Source of the DNA: Gallibacter sp963634825
GTDB taxonomy: Bacteria; Bacillota; Clostridia; Peptostreptococcales; Anaerovoracaceae
DNA length: 64,000 nucleotides
Direction of reading: 5' to 3'
Assembly: GCA_963634825.1 (NCBI GenBank)
Contig: CAVHCP010000002.1
Location: 62,001-126,000 of the forward strand
Shown here: piece after piece, positions 1 to 8,079 of the stretch
Numbering within the stretch: position 1 is the first letter of the stretch
How the letters are laid out: the number at the start of each line of letters is the position of its first letter
Notes under the pieces: model-generated
Databases searched by the model: none
What the model was told of the DNA's origin: nothing
Seen by the model: only the letters and a program-made list of their open reading frames with translations
Program-made: the position numbers and the translations under genes

Positions 1-1301
1 GTTCCCCAATATCTCTGCCTTGAGATGAGCCAATCTCGCAATTTGTAATTTGTGGCCTTCTTGCCAAGACCGCTTTTTTCAAGCTTATCTGTTACTTTTG
101 AAATTGCTTCCTTGCTGTCTATACCATCAAACTCTCCCGAATTAATCATAATGCCCTCAGCATCAAATGCTTCTGTTAAATTATTCACATCAATATTGGC
201 ATCAGTTGGCTTTACTACAGGTATTATCTCAAGGTCAAATTTCTTTGCAAAGTCAAAGTCTCTCTGGTCATGAGCAGGTACAGCCATAATAGCTCCTGTA
301 CCGTAGCCCATAAGTACATAATCCGAAATATAGATAGGAACTTCCTTATTGTTTACAGGATTTATACAATATCTGCCTGTAAATACTCCTGTCTTTTCGG
401 CAGTAGTGCTTGTTCTTTCGATCTCTGTCATATGCTGAGTTTTTTCGATATAATCAAAAGCTTCCTTTTCGTACTCGCCACCCGAAACAAGCTCCTTAAC
501 AAACGGATGCTCCGGCGCGAGCACCATAAATGTGACACCGTAAATGGTATCCGGTCTTGTAGTATATATTTTTAATTCTTTGTCGAAGTCCTTTATTTTG
601 AAGCTCGCCTCTGCACCCTGCGACTTGCCGATCCAGTTTTTTTGCATTATCTTTACTTTGTTTGGCCAGCCCGGCAGATTATCAAGCCCTTCAAGCAATC
701 TGTCAGCATAATCAGTTATCTTAAAATACCACTGTGACAAGCTCTTTTTGCCAACGACGCTTCCGCATCTTTCGCACTTGCCGTCAACTACCTGCTCATT
801 TGCCAAAACTGTCTGGCAGCTCGGACACCAATTTACAGGATTTTCCTTTTTGTATGCTAATCCCTTATTATAAAACTGTATAAAGATCCACTGCATCCAC
901 TTGTAGTATTCGGGAGTGCAAGTTGCAAGACTTCTATCCCAGTCATACGAAAGCCCAAGCTGTTTTAGTTGCTCTGTCATCTCTGCCATATTTTCGTATG
1001 TCCATTTTGCCGGCTCAACGCCATGCTTTATAGCCGCATTTTCTGCAGGAAGTCCAAATGCGTCATATCCCATAGGATGAAGTACATTAAAGCCTCTCAT
1101 TGTTTTATATCTGGCAAGCACATCTCCTATAGAATAATTCCTGACATGTCCCATATGAAGCTTTCCTGACGGATATGGAAACATTTCAAGTACATAATAC
1201 TTTTCCTTTGTATCATCCTCTGCAACTTTATATATATCAGCCTCTGCCCACTTATCCTGCCACTTCTTTTCGATCGCTTGATAATTATATTTTTCTTTCA
1301 T
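1..1301 (-). CDS. leuS: Leucyl-tRNA synthetase (5' part; 3' end beyond the left edge)
   Basis: Class I enzyme that charges tRNA-Leu. About 433 codons are visible. The signature PYPSGKLHMGHVRNY is near residues 42-56 (canonical HMGH), followed by a Cys pair region (WCPSCQ ... CERCG), then the CP1 editing domain with TTRPDTIYG and GTGAIMAVPAHD. Translation reaches LRDWLISRQRYWG at the window edge; the KMSKS loop and C-terminus lie outside. The ATG at 1301 directly abuts the TAA of rsfS and has a GGAGGCG ribosome site inside the end of rsfS, so the two are coupled. It is the last visible gene of the secDF-to-leuS operon. Identity is certain; only completeness is unknown. Confidence 0.97.
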   Translation of the reverse strand, partial: MKEKYNYQAIEKKWQDKWAEADIYKVAEDDTKEKYYVLEMFPYPSGKLHMGHVRNYSIGDVLARYKTMRGFNVLHPMGYDAFGLPAENAAIKHGVEPAKWTYENMAEMTEQLKQLGLSYDWDRSLATCTPEYYKWMQWIFIQFYNKGLAYKKENPVNWCPSCQTVLANEQVVDGKCERCGSVVGKKSLSQWYFKITDYADRLLEGLDNLPGWPNKVKIMQKNWIGKSQGAEASFKIKDFDKELKIYTTRPDTIYGVTFMVLAPEHPFVKELVSGGEYEKEAFDYIEKTQHMTEIERTSTTAEKTGVFTGRYCINPVNNKEVPIYISDYVLMGYGTGAIMAVPAHDQRDFDFAKKFDLEIIPVVKPTDANIDVNNLTEAFDAEGIMINSGEFDGIDSKEAISKVTDKLEKSGLGKKATNYKLRDWLISRQRYWG

Positions 1302-1649
1302 TTAATTCGCCTCCCATTTTAGAGTTTCACAATCTGCCCATACGCTTTCAATGTTGTAGTTTTCTCTCTTTTCCTTAGTCAAAATATTTATTATTAAGTC
1401 ACCGAAATCCAAAAGTATCCAGCCTGATTCCTTTTTGCCCTCTATGCTTCTGACATTTAGACCCGCCTCATAAAGCGCATCCTCAACCTCATCTGCCTGA
1501 GCGCCTATCGCTCTTTCGTTTGTTCCTGTTGCAAGTATCATATAATCTGCTATTTGTGATTTTTGAGCAATATCAAGTATCAATATATCACTCGCTTTTT
1601 TATTGTCTAAAGCATCTGCTGCAAGAAGTGCAAATTTTTTTATATCCAT
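1302..1649 (-). CDS. rsfS: Ribosomal silencing factor RsfS
   Basis: 115-residue protein of the RsfS/Iojap family, which binds uL14 and blocks subunit joining in starved cells. The family core is visible as ESGWILLDFGDLIIN (about residues 74-88), with the usual central IADYMILATGTNERAIGA segment. Length is normal. It follows the nadD-yqeK fusion by 20 nt and its stop is fused to the leuS start. The nadD-yqeK-rsfS order is the standard Firmicutes arrangement, here extended into leuS. Confidence 0.93.
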   Translation of the reverse strand: MDIKKFALLAADALDNKKASDILILDIAQKSQIADYMILATGTNERAIGAQADEVEDALYEAGLNVRSIEGKKESGWILLDFGDLIINILTKEKRENYNIESVWADCETLKWEAN

Positions 1650-1669
1650 ATACTATATTAGTTTCCTTT

Positions 1670-2869
1670 CTATTTTTCATCTAAAAGTCTTTTAAAATAT
1701 TTTTCTGCCTTTAGCGTATCATCGTCAATAGGTAAAATATTTCTTTTATAAAGGCTTTCGATCGTTCCTACGACCGTTACATAACAGCCCCTGTCTAAAT
1801 CCTCATATGTTATTTTTCTTATTTCGTCCACTCCGTCATAATGTCTGTTTGGCTCTATCGCATCAGCCACAAAGATTATCTCCTCAAGCTTGCTCATACC
1901 GGCTCTGCCTGTCGTATGATACGAAATAGCATTTATGATATCCTCATCGTCTACGCCAAACTCGCTTTGTATAAGCTTTGAAGCTATCTTGCCATGCGCC
2001 AAATTTTTGTTGTCTATATACTTATCATCTAAGCCATATTTTCTTACAAGCTCATTTGACTCTTCTAATGAAATCTCCTTTGCCGCATCATGAAATATAC
2101 CTGCTATTTTAGCTTTTTTTATATCTCCTGCATGGATTTTACAAAGCTTCTCCGCTTCCTCTGCTACCTTTTGTATATGATCCCATCTCTTCGCGGAAAC
2201 TCTTGCGCTGACATATTCATTTAGAGCTTCAAAGAGCTTTTCAAACTCCGCATCGTCATTTTCAAGATAAAGATTATTCGCTTTTATATATTCACACACC
2301 GACGCAGGTACAAGCTCTGATATATCCTCGCCATTGCAAATCATTTGTCTTATACGGCTTGATGAAATATCAAACTGCCTGTTATCCACCTTATAAACGT
2401 CTGCACCGTAAAGCCTCTGCGCCTCAGCTATAACGCTGTCAAGCTTAGAATTTTCACAGCCGGGTCTGGCATCTCCCACTATAAATTTATTGTCTGTCAA
2501 AAGCTCATCGGCATGCTGCCATGTAAGTATATCTAAAAAAGTATCCGTACCTGTTATAAAATAAGTTTCGGCCTTTCCGCCGGCTTTTTTCCTAATCTCC
2601 CTAAGAGATAGATATGTATATGATATTTCTGTACTTCTAAGCTCAATATCCGAAACATCAAAGCCGTCAAGTCCCTCTATTGCAAGCTTTATCATCGCAA
2701 GCCTGTCATTTGCGCTTGTAACCTTTTTGCCTATCTTAAAAGGCTGGACGCCCGCCGGCATAAATATTATTTTATCAAGCGAAAGCTTATTTTTGACATC
2801 AATTGCCAAATTTATATGGCCATTATGGATCGGATCAAACGAGCCTCCCATTATTCCGATTTTTTTCAT
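1670..2869 (-). CDS. nadD: Nicotinate-nucleotide adenylyltransferase fused to a YqeK-type HD hydrolase
   Basis: A 399-residue fusion. Residues 1 to about 195 are NadD (NaMN to deamido-NAD): GGSFDPIHNGH nucleotide-binding motif at 8-18 and ISSSRIRQMI near 170. Residues about 215-399 are an HD-domain phosphohydrolase: RWDHIQKVAEEAEKL, the HD pair in GIFHDAAKE, then ISYHTTG and FVADAIEPNR, as in YqeK, the symmetrical Ap4A hydrolase. In Bacillus the two are adjacent separate genes; here they are one frame with no internal stop. It sits 3 nt after aspS. NAD synthesis and removal of dinucleotide alarmones made by aminoacyl-tRNA synthetases are thus in one polypeptide next to three synthetase genes. 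Confidence 0.93.
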   Translation of the reverse strand: MKKIGIMGGSFDPIHNGHINLAIDVKNKLSLDKIIFMPAGVQPFKIGKKVTSANDRLAMIKLAIEGLDGFDVSDIELRSTEISYTYLSLREIRKKAGGKAETYFITGTDTFLDILTWQHADELLTDNKFIVGDARPGCENSKLDSVIAEAQRLYGADVYKVDNRQFDISSSRIRQMICNGEDISELVPASVCEYIKANNLYLENDDAEFEKLFEALNEYVSARVSAKRWDHIQKVAEEAEKLCKIHAGDIKKAKIAGIFHDAAKEISLEESNELVRKYGLDDKYIDNKNLAHGKIASKLIQSEFGVDDEDIINAISYHTTGRAGMSKLEEIIFVADAIEPNRHYDGVDEIRKITYEDLDRGCYVTVVGTIESLYKRNILPIDDDTLKAEKYFKRLLDEK

Positions 2870-2872
2870 AAG

Positions 2873-4645
2873 TTAATTATCGTCTCCTCTTTTTAGACCA
2901 AGCTCTGCAAGCTGCTGGCCTGTAACCTTGCCAGGAGCTTCGGAAACCATACACTGTGCGGCTTGATTTTTAGGAAATGCCATAACTTCTCGTATGCTAT
3001 TTTCTCCTGCCAAAAGCATAACCATTCTGTCAAGTCCATATGCAAGTCCTCCGTGAGGCGGAGCGCCATATTTAAATGCTTCTACTAAAAATCCGAATTT
3101 TTCTTCTATCTCGCTGTCGCTTATGCCTAAAATCTTAAACATTTTAGTTTGAAGCTCTCTGTCATGAATTCTTATAGATCCGCCACCGAGCTCAACACCA
3201 TTTAGGACTATATCATAAGCATTAGCCTTTACATTTTGTGGTTGTGTATCAAGCAAGCTTATATCCTCCTTCTTAGGAGAAGTAAATGGATGGTGCATAG
3301 CACTGAGAGCTCCTGTTTCGCTGTCTTCCTCAAACAGAGGAAAGTCAACAACCCAAAGCAAGTTATAAATATTATCATCTAAAAGTCCCATCTCGCCTGC
3401 AATATGTCTTCTCAAAAAGCCAAGCGTATCAAATACAACTTTTGCCTTATCCGAGCATATGAGTATAAGATCGCCGTCTTTAGCTTCAAATACTTTTACA
3501 ATTTCAAAAAGTTCTTCTTGTGAGAAAAATTTATTTACAGATGATGAAATCTCATTATTTGCTAATTTTATCCACACAAGACCCTTTGCACCGTAGCTTT
3601 TTGAAGCTTCTATCAGCTTATCTATTTTTTTTCTTGTATAAATCTCTGCTCCGCCGTCTATACAGATACCTCTGACATCCCCGCCATTTTTAAGCGCATC
3701 AGTAAATACTTTAAATTCGCAATCACTGACTATGTCATTTAACTTTTTCAATTCGAATCCAAATCTCGTATCAGGCTTATCGCTTCCAAATCTTTCCATT
3801 GCCTCATCGTATGTCATACGCGGAAGCGGAAGCTTTATGTCTATCCCTTTTACATCCTTAAAGAGCTTTTTTAGAAAGCCTTCATTTACCTCGATGACAT
3901 CATCCTGATCAACAAATGACATCTCAAGGTCTATCTGTGTGAATTCCGGCTGTCTGTCAGCTCTTAGGTCTTCGTCTCTAAAGCATTTTGTTATCTGGAC
4001 ATATCTGTCTGTACCTGCAACCATCAAAAGCTGCTTAAATAGCTGTGGTGACTGCGGTAAAGCATAAAATGAGCCATGCTGAATCCTCGAAGGTACCAAG
4101 AAGTCCCTTGCTCCCTCCGGAGTTGGCTTCATAAGCATAGGTGTTTCGACCTCTGTAAAGCCATTATCATAATAATAATCTCTCGCACATTTTGTAATCT
4201 CATTTCTGAATGTGAGATTTCGCTGCATTTTTTGCTTTCTCAAATCAAGATATCTATATTTCAATCTCAAATTGTCATCAACATTGTCATCATCCTTTAC
4301 ATAGATAGGTGGCGTATCCGACTTGCTATAAATAATTAAATCGTCTGCAAATACTTCGATTTCACCTGTAGGAAGATCGGGATTTTTTGATTCTCGTTCT
4401 TTTACTACGCCTTTGACGCCTACAACAAATTCGCTTCGCAAGGTATCTGCCTTTTCAAAAAGCTCCTTTGCGATTTTGTCATCAAAAACTATTTGTGTTA
4501 TACCGCTTTTATCACGCAAATCGCAAAAAATCAATGCTCCGAGGTTTCGTCTCTTTGCAATCCAACCATTTAAAATAACCTCTTTATCAATATCATTTGC
4601 ATTTAATTCTCCGCACATATGCGTTCTTTTAAAAATATTTGACAT
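2873..4645 (-). CDS. aspS: Aspartyl-tRNA synthetase
   Basis: 590 residues, the normal bacterial length. An N-terminal OB anticodon-binding domain is followed by the class II catalytic core: QSPQLFKQLLMV, motif 2 FRDEDLRADRQPEFTQ, and motif 3 GLAYGLDRMVMLLAG near the C-terminus. The GAD insertion typical of bacterial AspRS lies between motifs 2 and 3. It starts at ATG 4645 behind GGAGAGG. It lies 64 nt downstream of hisS; the hisS-aspS pair is common in Firmicutes. Confidence 0.97.
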   Translation of the reverse strand: MSNIFKRTHMCGELNANDIDKEVILNGWIAKRRNLGALIFCDLRDKSGITQIVFDDKIAKELFEKADTLRSEFVVGVKGVVKERESKNPDLPTGEIEVFADDLIIYSKSDTPPIYVKDDDNVDDNLRLKYRYLDLRKQKMQRNLTFRNEITKCARDYYYDNGFTEVETPMLMKPTPEGARDFLVPSRIQHGSFYALPQSPQLFKQLLMVAGTDRYVQITKCFRDEDLRADRQPEFTQIDLEMSFVDQDDVIEVNEGFLKKLFKDVKGIDIKLPLPRMTYDEAMERFGSDKPDTRFGFELKKLNDIVSDCEFKVFTDALKNGGDVRGICIDGGAEIYTRKKIDKLIEASKSYGAKGLVWIKLANNEISSSVNKFFSQEELFEIVKVFEAKDGDLILICSDKAKVVFDTLGFLRRHIAGEMGLLDDNIYNLLWVVDFPLFEEDSETGALSAMHHPFTSPKKEDISLLDTQPQNVKANAYDIVLNGVELGGGSIRIHDRELQTKMFKILGISDSEIEEKFGFLVEAFKYGAPPHGGLAYGLDRMVMLLAGENSIREVMAFPKNQAAQCMVSEAPGKVTGQQLAELGLKRGDDN

Positions 4646-4709
4646 TTTCCTCTCCAGTATCTGTTTTGTTTATTATAATTTTTTTGCTTTTATTACTTAA
4701 ATTATTATG

Positions 4710-5960
4710 CTATAGAGCTTCTATGATTTTTGCAAGCTCAAAAGGCACTTCATCCTGAGTTGATGTTGCCATTGTTTTTATGGAAACAATACCTCTTTTT
4801 AGCTCATCTTCGCCTATTACTATTGTCTTTTTGGCACCGACTCTGTCCGCAAGTTTAAACTGTCCTTTGAGATTTCTCTCCATACAATCTATCTCAACAT
4901 CAAGACCTTCTTTTCTAAGGTCGTTTGCCAATTTCAGAGCTGCATTTCTTTCCTTTTCGCCCATATATGCAATAAGTGCGTCCACATCATCTTCCTTTGG
5001 AATTTCAATACCGTTTGCTTCCATCACAAGGAGCAGTCTTTCCTTGCCAAGTCCAAAACCTACGCCCGGTATATCATTGCCACCAAGCTCGTCTCCAAGG
5101 TTGTCATAACGGCCTCCGCCACAAACTGTACCTTGCGCCCCTATAGTATCTGTTACAAATTCGAATGCAGTCTTTGTATAATAATCAAGACCTCTGACTA
5201 TTCCCGGATTTACAACATATTTTATGCCAATTGCATCAAGAAGCTCCTTTAGCTGGTTGAAATCATTTTTGCAATCATCGCAAAGATAATCGATCATCAT
5301 CGGTGCGCCTTCTATGAGCTTTTGGCATTCACTGCTCTTGCAATCGATGATACGCATAGGATTCTTTTCGTATCTATTTTTACATGTATCGCACAGCTTG
5401 TCATAATTTGGCTCTAAAAACTTTTTTAGAGCCTCTCTGTGCTCTTTGCGACATTTAGGACAACCTACCGAGTTTATCTCAAGCGTCAGATTTTTTATTC
5501 CAAGCTCACTCAAAAAGTCATATGCAAGCGATATGATCTCGGCATCTGCAATCATACTGTGCGAGCCGAAGATTTCTACGCCAAACTGGTGAAACTGTCT
5601 CAACCTGCCCGACTGTGGCTTTTCATACCTAAAGCATGGAATATTATAATAATATTTTGTCGGCTGCGGATCTGCATAGACCTTATTTTCGAGGTGAGCT
5701 CTCATTACAGGAGACGTGCCCTCAGGTCTGAGCGTAAGGCTCCTCTTGCCTTGTTCCCATGTATACATTTCCTTTTGAACGATATCTGTTGTATCTCCGA
5801 CTCCTCTTATAAATAATTCGGTATGCTCAAAATCCGGAGTTCTGATTTCCTTAAAATTGTATTTTTTACAAATATTCGCAATTATTTTTTCTATATAATG
5901 CCATTTATACGCTTCTTTAGGCATCATATCCTTTGTGCCTTTTGGCGCCATAGTCAACAT
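4710..5960 (-). CDS. hisS: Histidyl-tRNA synthetase
   Basis: 416 residues, class II. Visible are APKGTKDMMP at the N-terminus, motif 2 (CFRYEKPQSGRLRQFHQFG), the histidine-specific LDYYTKTAFEF, and VGFGLGKERLLLVME, then a C-terminal anticodon-binding domain. A Cys-rich insertion (CPKC, CDTC and CKSSEC, about 165-215) is also present in clostridial HisRS. The ATG at 5960 has AGGAGG seven nt upstream. It lies 12 nt downstream of hemZ in the operon. Confidence 0.97.
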   Translation of the reverse strand: MLTMAPKGTKDMMPKEAYKWHYIEKIIANICKKYNFKEIRTPDFEHTELFIRGVGDTTDIVQKEMYTWEQGKRSLTLRPEGTSPVMRAHLENKVYADPQPTKYYYNIPCFRYEKPQSGRLRQFHQFGVEIFGSHSMIADAEIISLAYDFLSELGIKNLTLEINSVGCPKCRKEHREALKKFLEPNYDKLCDTCKNRYEKNPMRIIDCKSSECQKLIEGAPMMIDYLCDDCKNDFNQLKELLDAIGIKYVVNPGIVRGLDYYTKTAFEFVTDTIGAQGTVCGGGRYDNLGDELGGNDIPGVGFGLGKERLLLVMEANGIEIPKEDDVDALIAYMGEKERNAALKLANDLRKEGLDVEIDCMERNLKGQFKLADRVGAKKTIVIGEDELKRGIVSIKTMATSTQDEVPFELAKIIEAL

Positions 5961-5972
5961 ATCATTTCCTCC

Positions 5973-7430
5973 TTAAAAAAAGCTGTTTTGCTTTCGTATT
6001 ATCATCTCTTCAATTCTGTCTATATAGATTTCATAATTTAAAACATTCGGCACTCGCTTTAGCCTGTTTTCCTGCGGAAAGTATCGCTTTGATACGCCGC
6101 CGGCTCCAAGTGCCAATATGCTTTGATGCTCGTCCATTATCCTTATGTTATAAATGCTTTCTGCTTTGTCCTTGCAAAAGCCGACATTTTCGCCATTACC
6201 TGTCATATTTTTTTGCCTATAAAGGTAGTATGGAAAATATCCGGCTTTTTTGAGCATACTATATGCATACTCCGTCATAGCTTCCGCTATTTTTGCATGC
6301 TTATAATTGTACTCATCATCCTCTTTTGCAAGCTTTGACTTTTTCTTTAGCGCAAGCGTATGAACTGTAATATTTGTCGGCTCAAGTTCTAACATCTTAT
6401 CTATCGTAAGCTTGAAATCATCTAAGCTTTCCTTTGGCAAGCCGGTGATAATATCCATATTTATATGAGAAAAGCCTATCTTCTTTGCAGCCTTTAGACT
6501 TTGTATTATCTGCTCGCTTGTATGCTTTCGCCCTATCAGCTCTAACGTGACATCATTCATCGTCTGCGGATTTATACTTATCCTATCCACACCAAAGCTC
6601 TTTGCTACTTTTAGCTTTTTTTCTGTTATCGTATCCGGTCTTCCCGCTTCAAGCGTAAATTCCCTTACACCCTCCAAATCAAAGCTTTCGTTAATCTTTA
6701 GCAATAGCTCCTTTAGCTGGTTCTCGTCAAGTGTAGTAGGTGTGCCTCCACCGATATAAATGCTTTCTATCTGAAGCCTTTTTTTATTTATCTCCTCTGC
6801 GACTGCTTCTATTTCTTTAAATAGTGCCTCCAGATATCTCTGAATTTCTTCTCGCCTTGCTACATTTGATGTAAATGAGCAATATAAACACCTCGTCGGA
6901 CAAAATGGAATACCGATATAAAGGCCTATACTATTTTTGCTTGGAGCTCCTACATTCTCAATTTGCCTTTTATATATGTCAACTACAAGCCTTGTCTTTT
7001 CCTTAGAAACATAATACTCATTTTGGAAAATATCTGCCGCTGCTTTGATGCTGTCCTCTATGTCCGCATTATTTGAAGTTACTATCTCCCCGAACAGCTT
7101 TACAGGTCTTATGCCTGTTATTATCCCCCAAGGCAAATCCATAGACAGCTCATTTTTTAGTATGTCAAAAATTTCTCTTTTGAGCTTATTTTTATCGCCA
7201 TCATATACAAGCTCAAAATATTTTCTTTTCTGTTTATTTTTCGGATTAGTGCTGTCGTCTTGATCATTTTTGGAATTTGCCACCTCATACTCTGAAAGCG
7301 ATATTGTATTTGACGCATTTTCGTCTCTTTGATCAAGTATTATCAAAAACTCATCCTGCTTCAAAAAGGCTTTTATAAGCTCCTCATATTGATGTGCTTT
7401 TTTTACATTTTTTAATCTAAAATTATACAA
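5973..7430 (-). CDS. hemZ: HemZ-type radical SAM protein (coproporphyrinogen dehydrogenase family)
   Basis: Radical SAM enzyme with the cluster motif GIPFCPTRCLYCSF (CX3CX2C) and downstream ESIYIGGGTPTTL, matching the HemN/HemZ group. HemZ proteins are annotated as oxygen-independent coproporphyrinogen III oxidases, but family members also include heme-binding chaperones and no other heme genes are visible, so the substrate is unproven. An extra ~160-residue N-terminal domain is typical of HemZ. The best start is TTG 7430, ten nt after AAGGAG and overlapping the TAA of the preceding MBL gene by 8 nt; an upstream TTG at 7451 is possible. Confidence 0.88.
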   Translation of the reverse strand: MYNFRLKNVKKAHQYEELIKAFLKQDEFLIILDQRDENASNTISLSEYEVANSKNDQDDSTNPKNKQKRKYFELVYDGDKNKLKREIFDILKNELSMDLPWGIITGIRPVKLFGEIVTSNNADIEDSIKAAADIFQNEYYVSKEKTRLVVDIYKRQIENVGAPSKNSIGLYIGIPFCPTRCLYCSFTSNVARREEIQRYLEALFKEIEAVAEEINKKRLQIESIYIGGGTPTTLDENQLKELLLKINESFDLEGVREFTLEAGRPDTITEKKLKVAKSFGVDRISINPQTMNDVTLELIGRKHTSEQIIQSLKAAKKIGFSHINMDIITGLPKESLDDFKLTIDKMLELEPTNITVHTLALKKKSKLAKEDDEYNYKHAKIAEAMTEYAYSMLKKAGYFPYYLYRQKNMTGNGENVGFCKDKAESIYNIRIMDEHQSILALGAGGVSKRYFPQENRLKRVPNVLNYEIYIDRIEEMIIRKQNSFF

Positions 7431-8037
7431 AAGGATTGTGCTCCTTTTCAAAGCCTATAGTAGTCCTACCCATATGACCGGGGAAAACCTGCGTATCGTC
7501 ATCCAAAACAAATAATTTCTCTTTTATGCTCTTAATAAGAGTTGGAAGCGATCCGCCCCTAAAATCAGTCCTACCGATAGATGCCTGAAATAGCGTATCA
7601 CCGCTAAATAAAATTTTGCCCATTTTTATACACATGCCACCCGGGCTGTGTCCCGGAGTCATTATAAATACAAGCTCCGCTTCGCCTACCTTTAGCGTGT
7701 CGAGCTCTCCGACCAAAATGTCCGGAGTTATAACGATCGGTTTGCCAAAATCTGTCGACATGTTATATACAGGATCCGAAAGCAACGGAAGCTCATCCTT
7801 AGCAGCAACTATTTTACTACCGTATTTTTCTTTCATCGGAAGCACTCCGCCTATATGATCTCCGTGTCCATGAGTCAAAATAATATACTTCAAATCTATA
7901 TTTTCTTTTTCTATTGTATTTGCTATTCGCTCGTTAAATCCGCCGGGATCTACTATAAATCCTTCGTTTGTATTTTCATCCCAAACTAAATATGTATTTA
8001 CCATCAGCGGACCTGACGGCAGGTTTATCATCTTCAT
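7423..8037 (-). CDS. MBL-fold metallohydrolase (YqgX / glyoxalase II-like)
   Basis: 204-residue metallo-beta-lactamase fold hydrolase. The metal site is clear: THGHGDHIGG near residues 55-64, MTPGHSPGG near 130, FSGDTLF near 149 and VFPGHMG near 189. This is the short glyoxalase II-like subgroup found beside hemZ and relA in many Clostridia. The substrate is unknown; hydrolysis of glutathione-type or bacillithiol-type thioesters is possible. Start ATG 8037 follows CGGAG. Its end overlaps the start of hemZ. Confidence 0.85.
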   Translation of the reverse strand: MKMINLPSGPLMVNTYLVWDENTNEGFIVDPGGFNERIANTIEKENIDLKYIILTHGHGDHIGGVLPMKEKYGSKIVAAKDELPLLSDPVYNMSTDFGKPIVITPDILVGELDTLKVGEAELVFIMTPGHSPGGMCIKMGKILFSGDTLFQASIGRTDFRGGSLPTLIKSIKEKLFVLDDDTQVFPGHMGRTTIGFEKEHNPFV

Positions 8038-8079
8038 AAATTTCTCCGATTATATTTTGTAATTTGGCAATTTGACATT

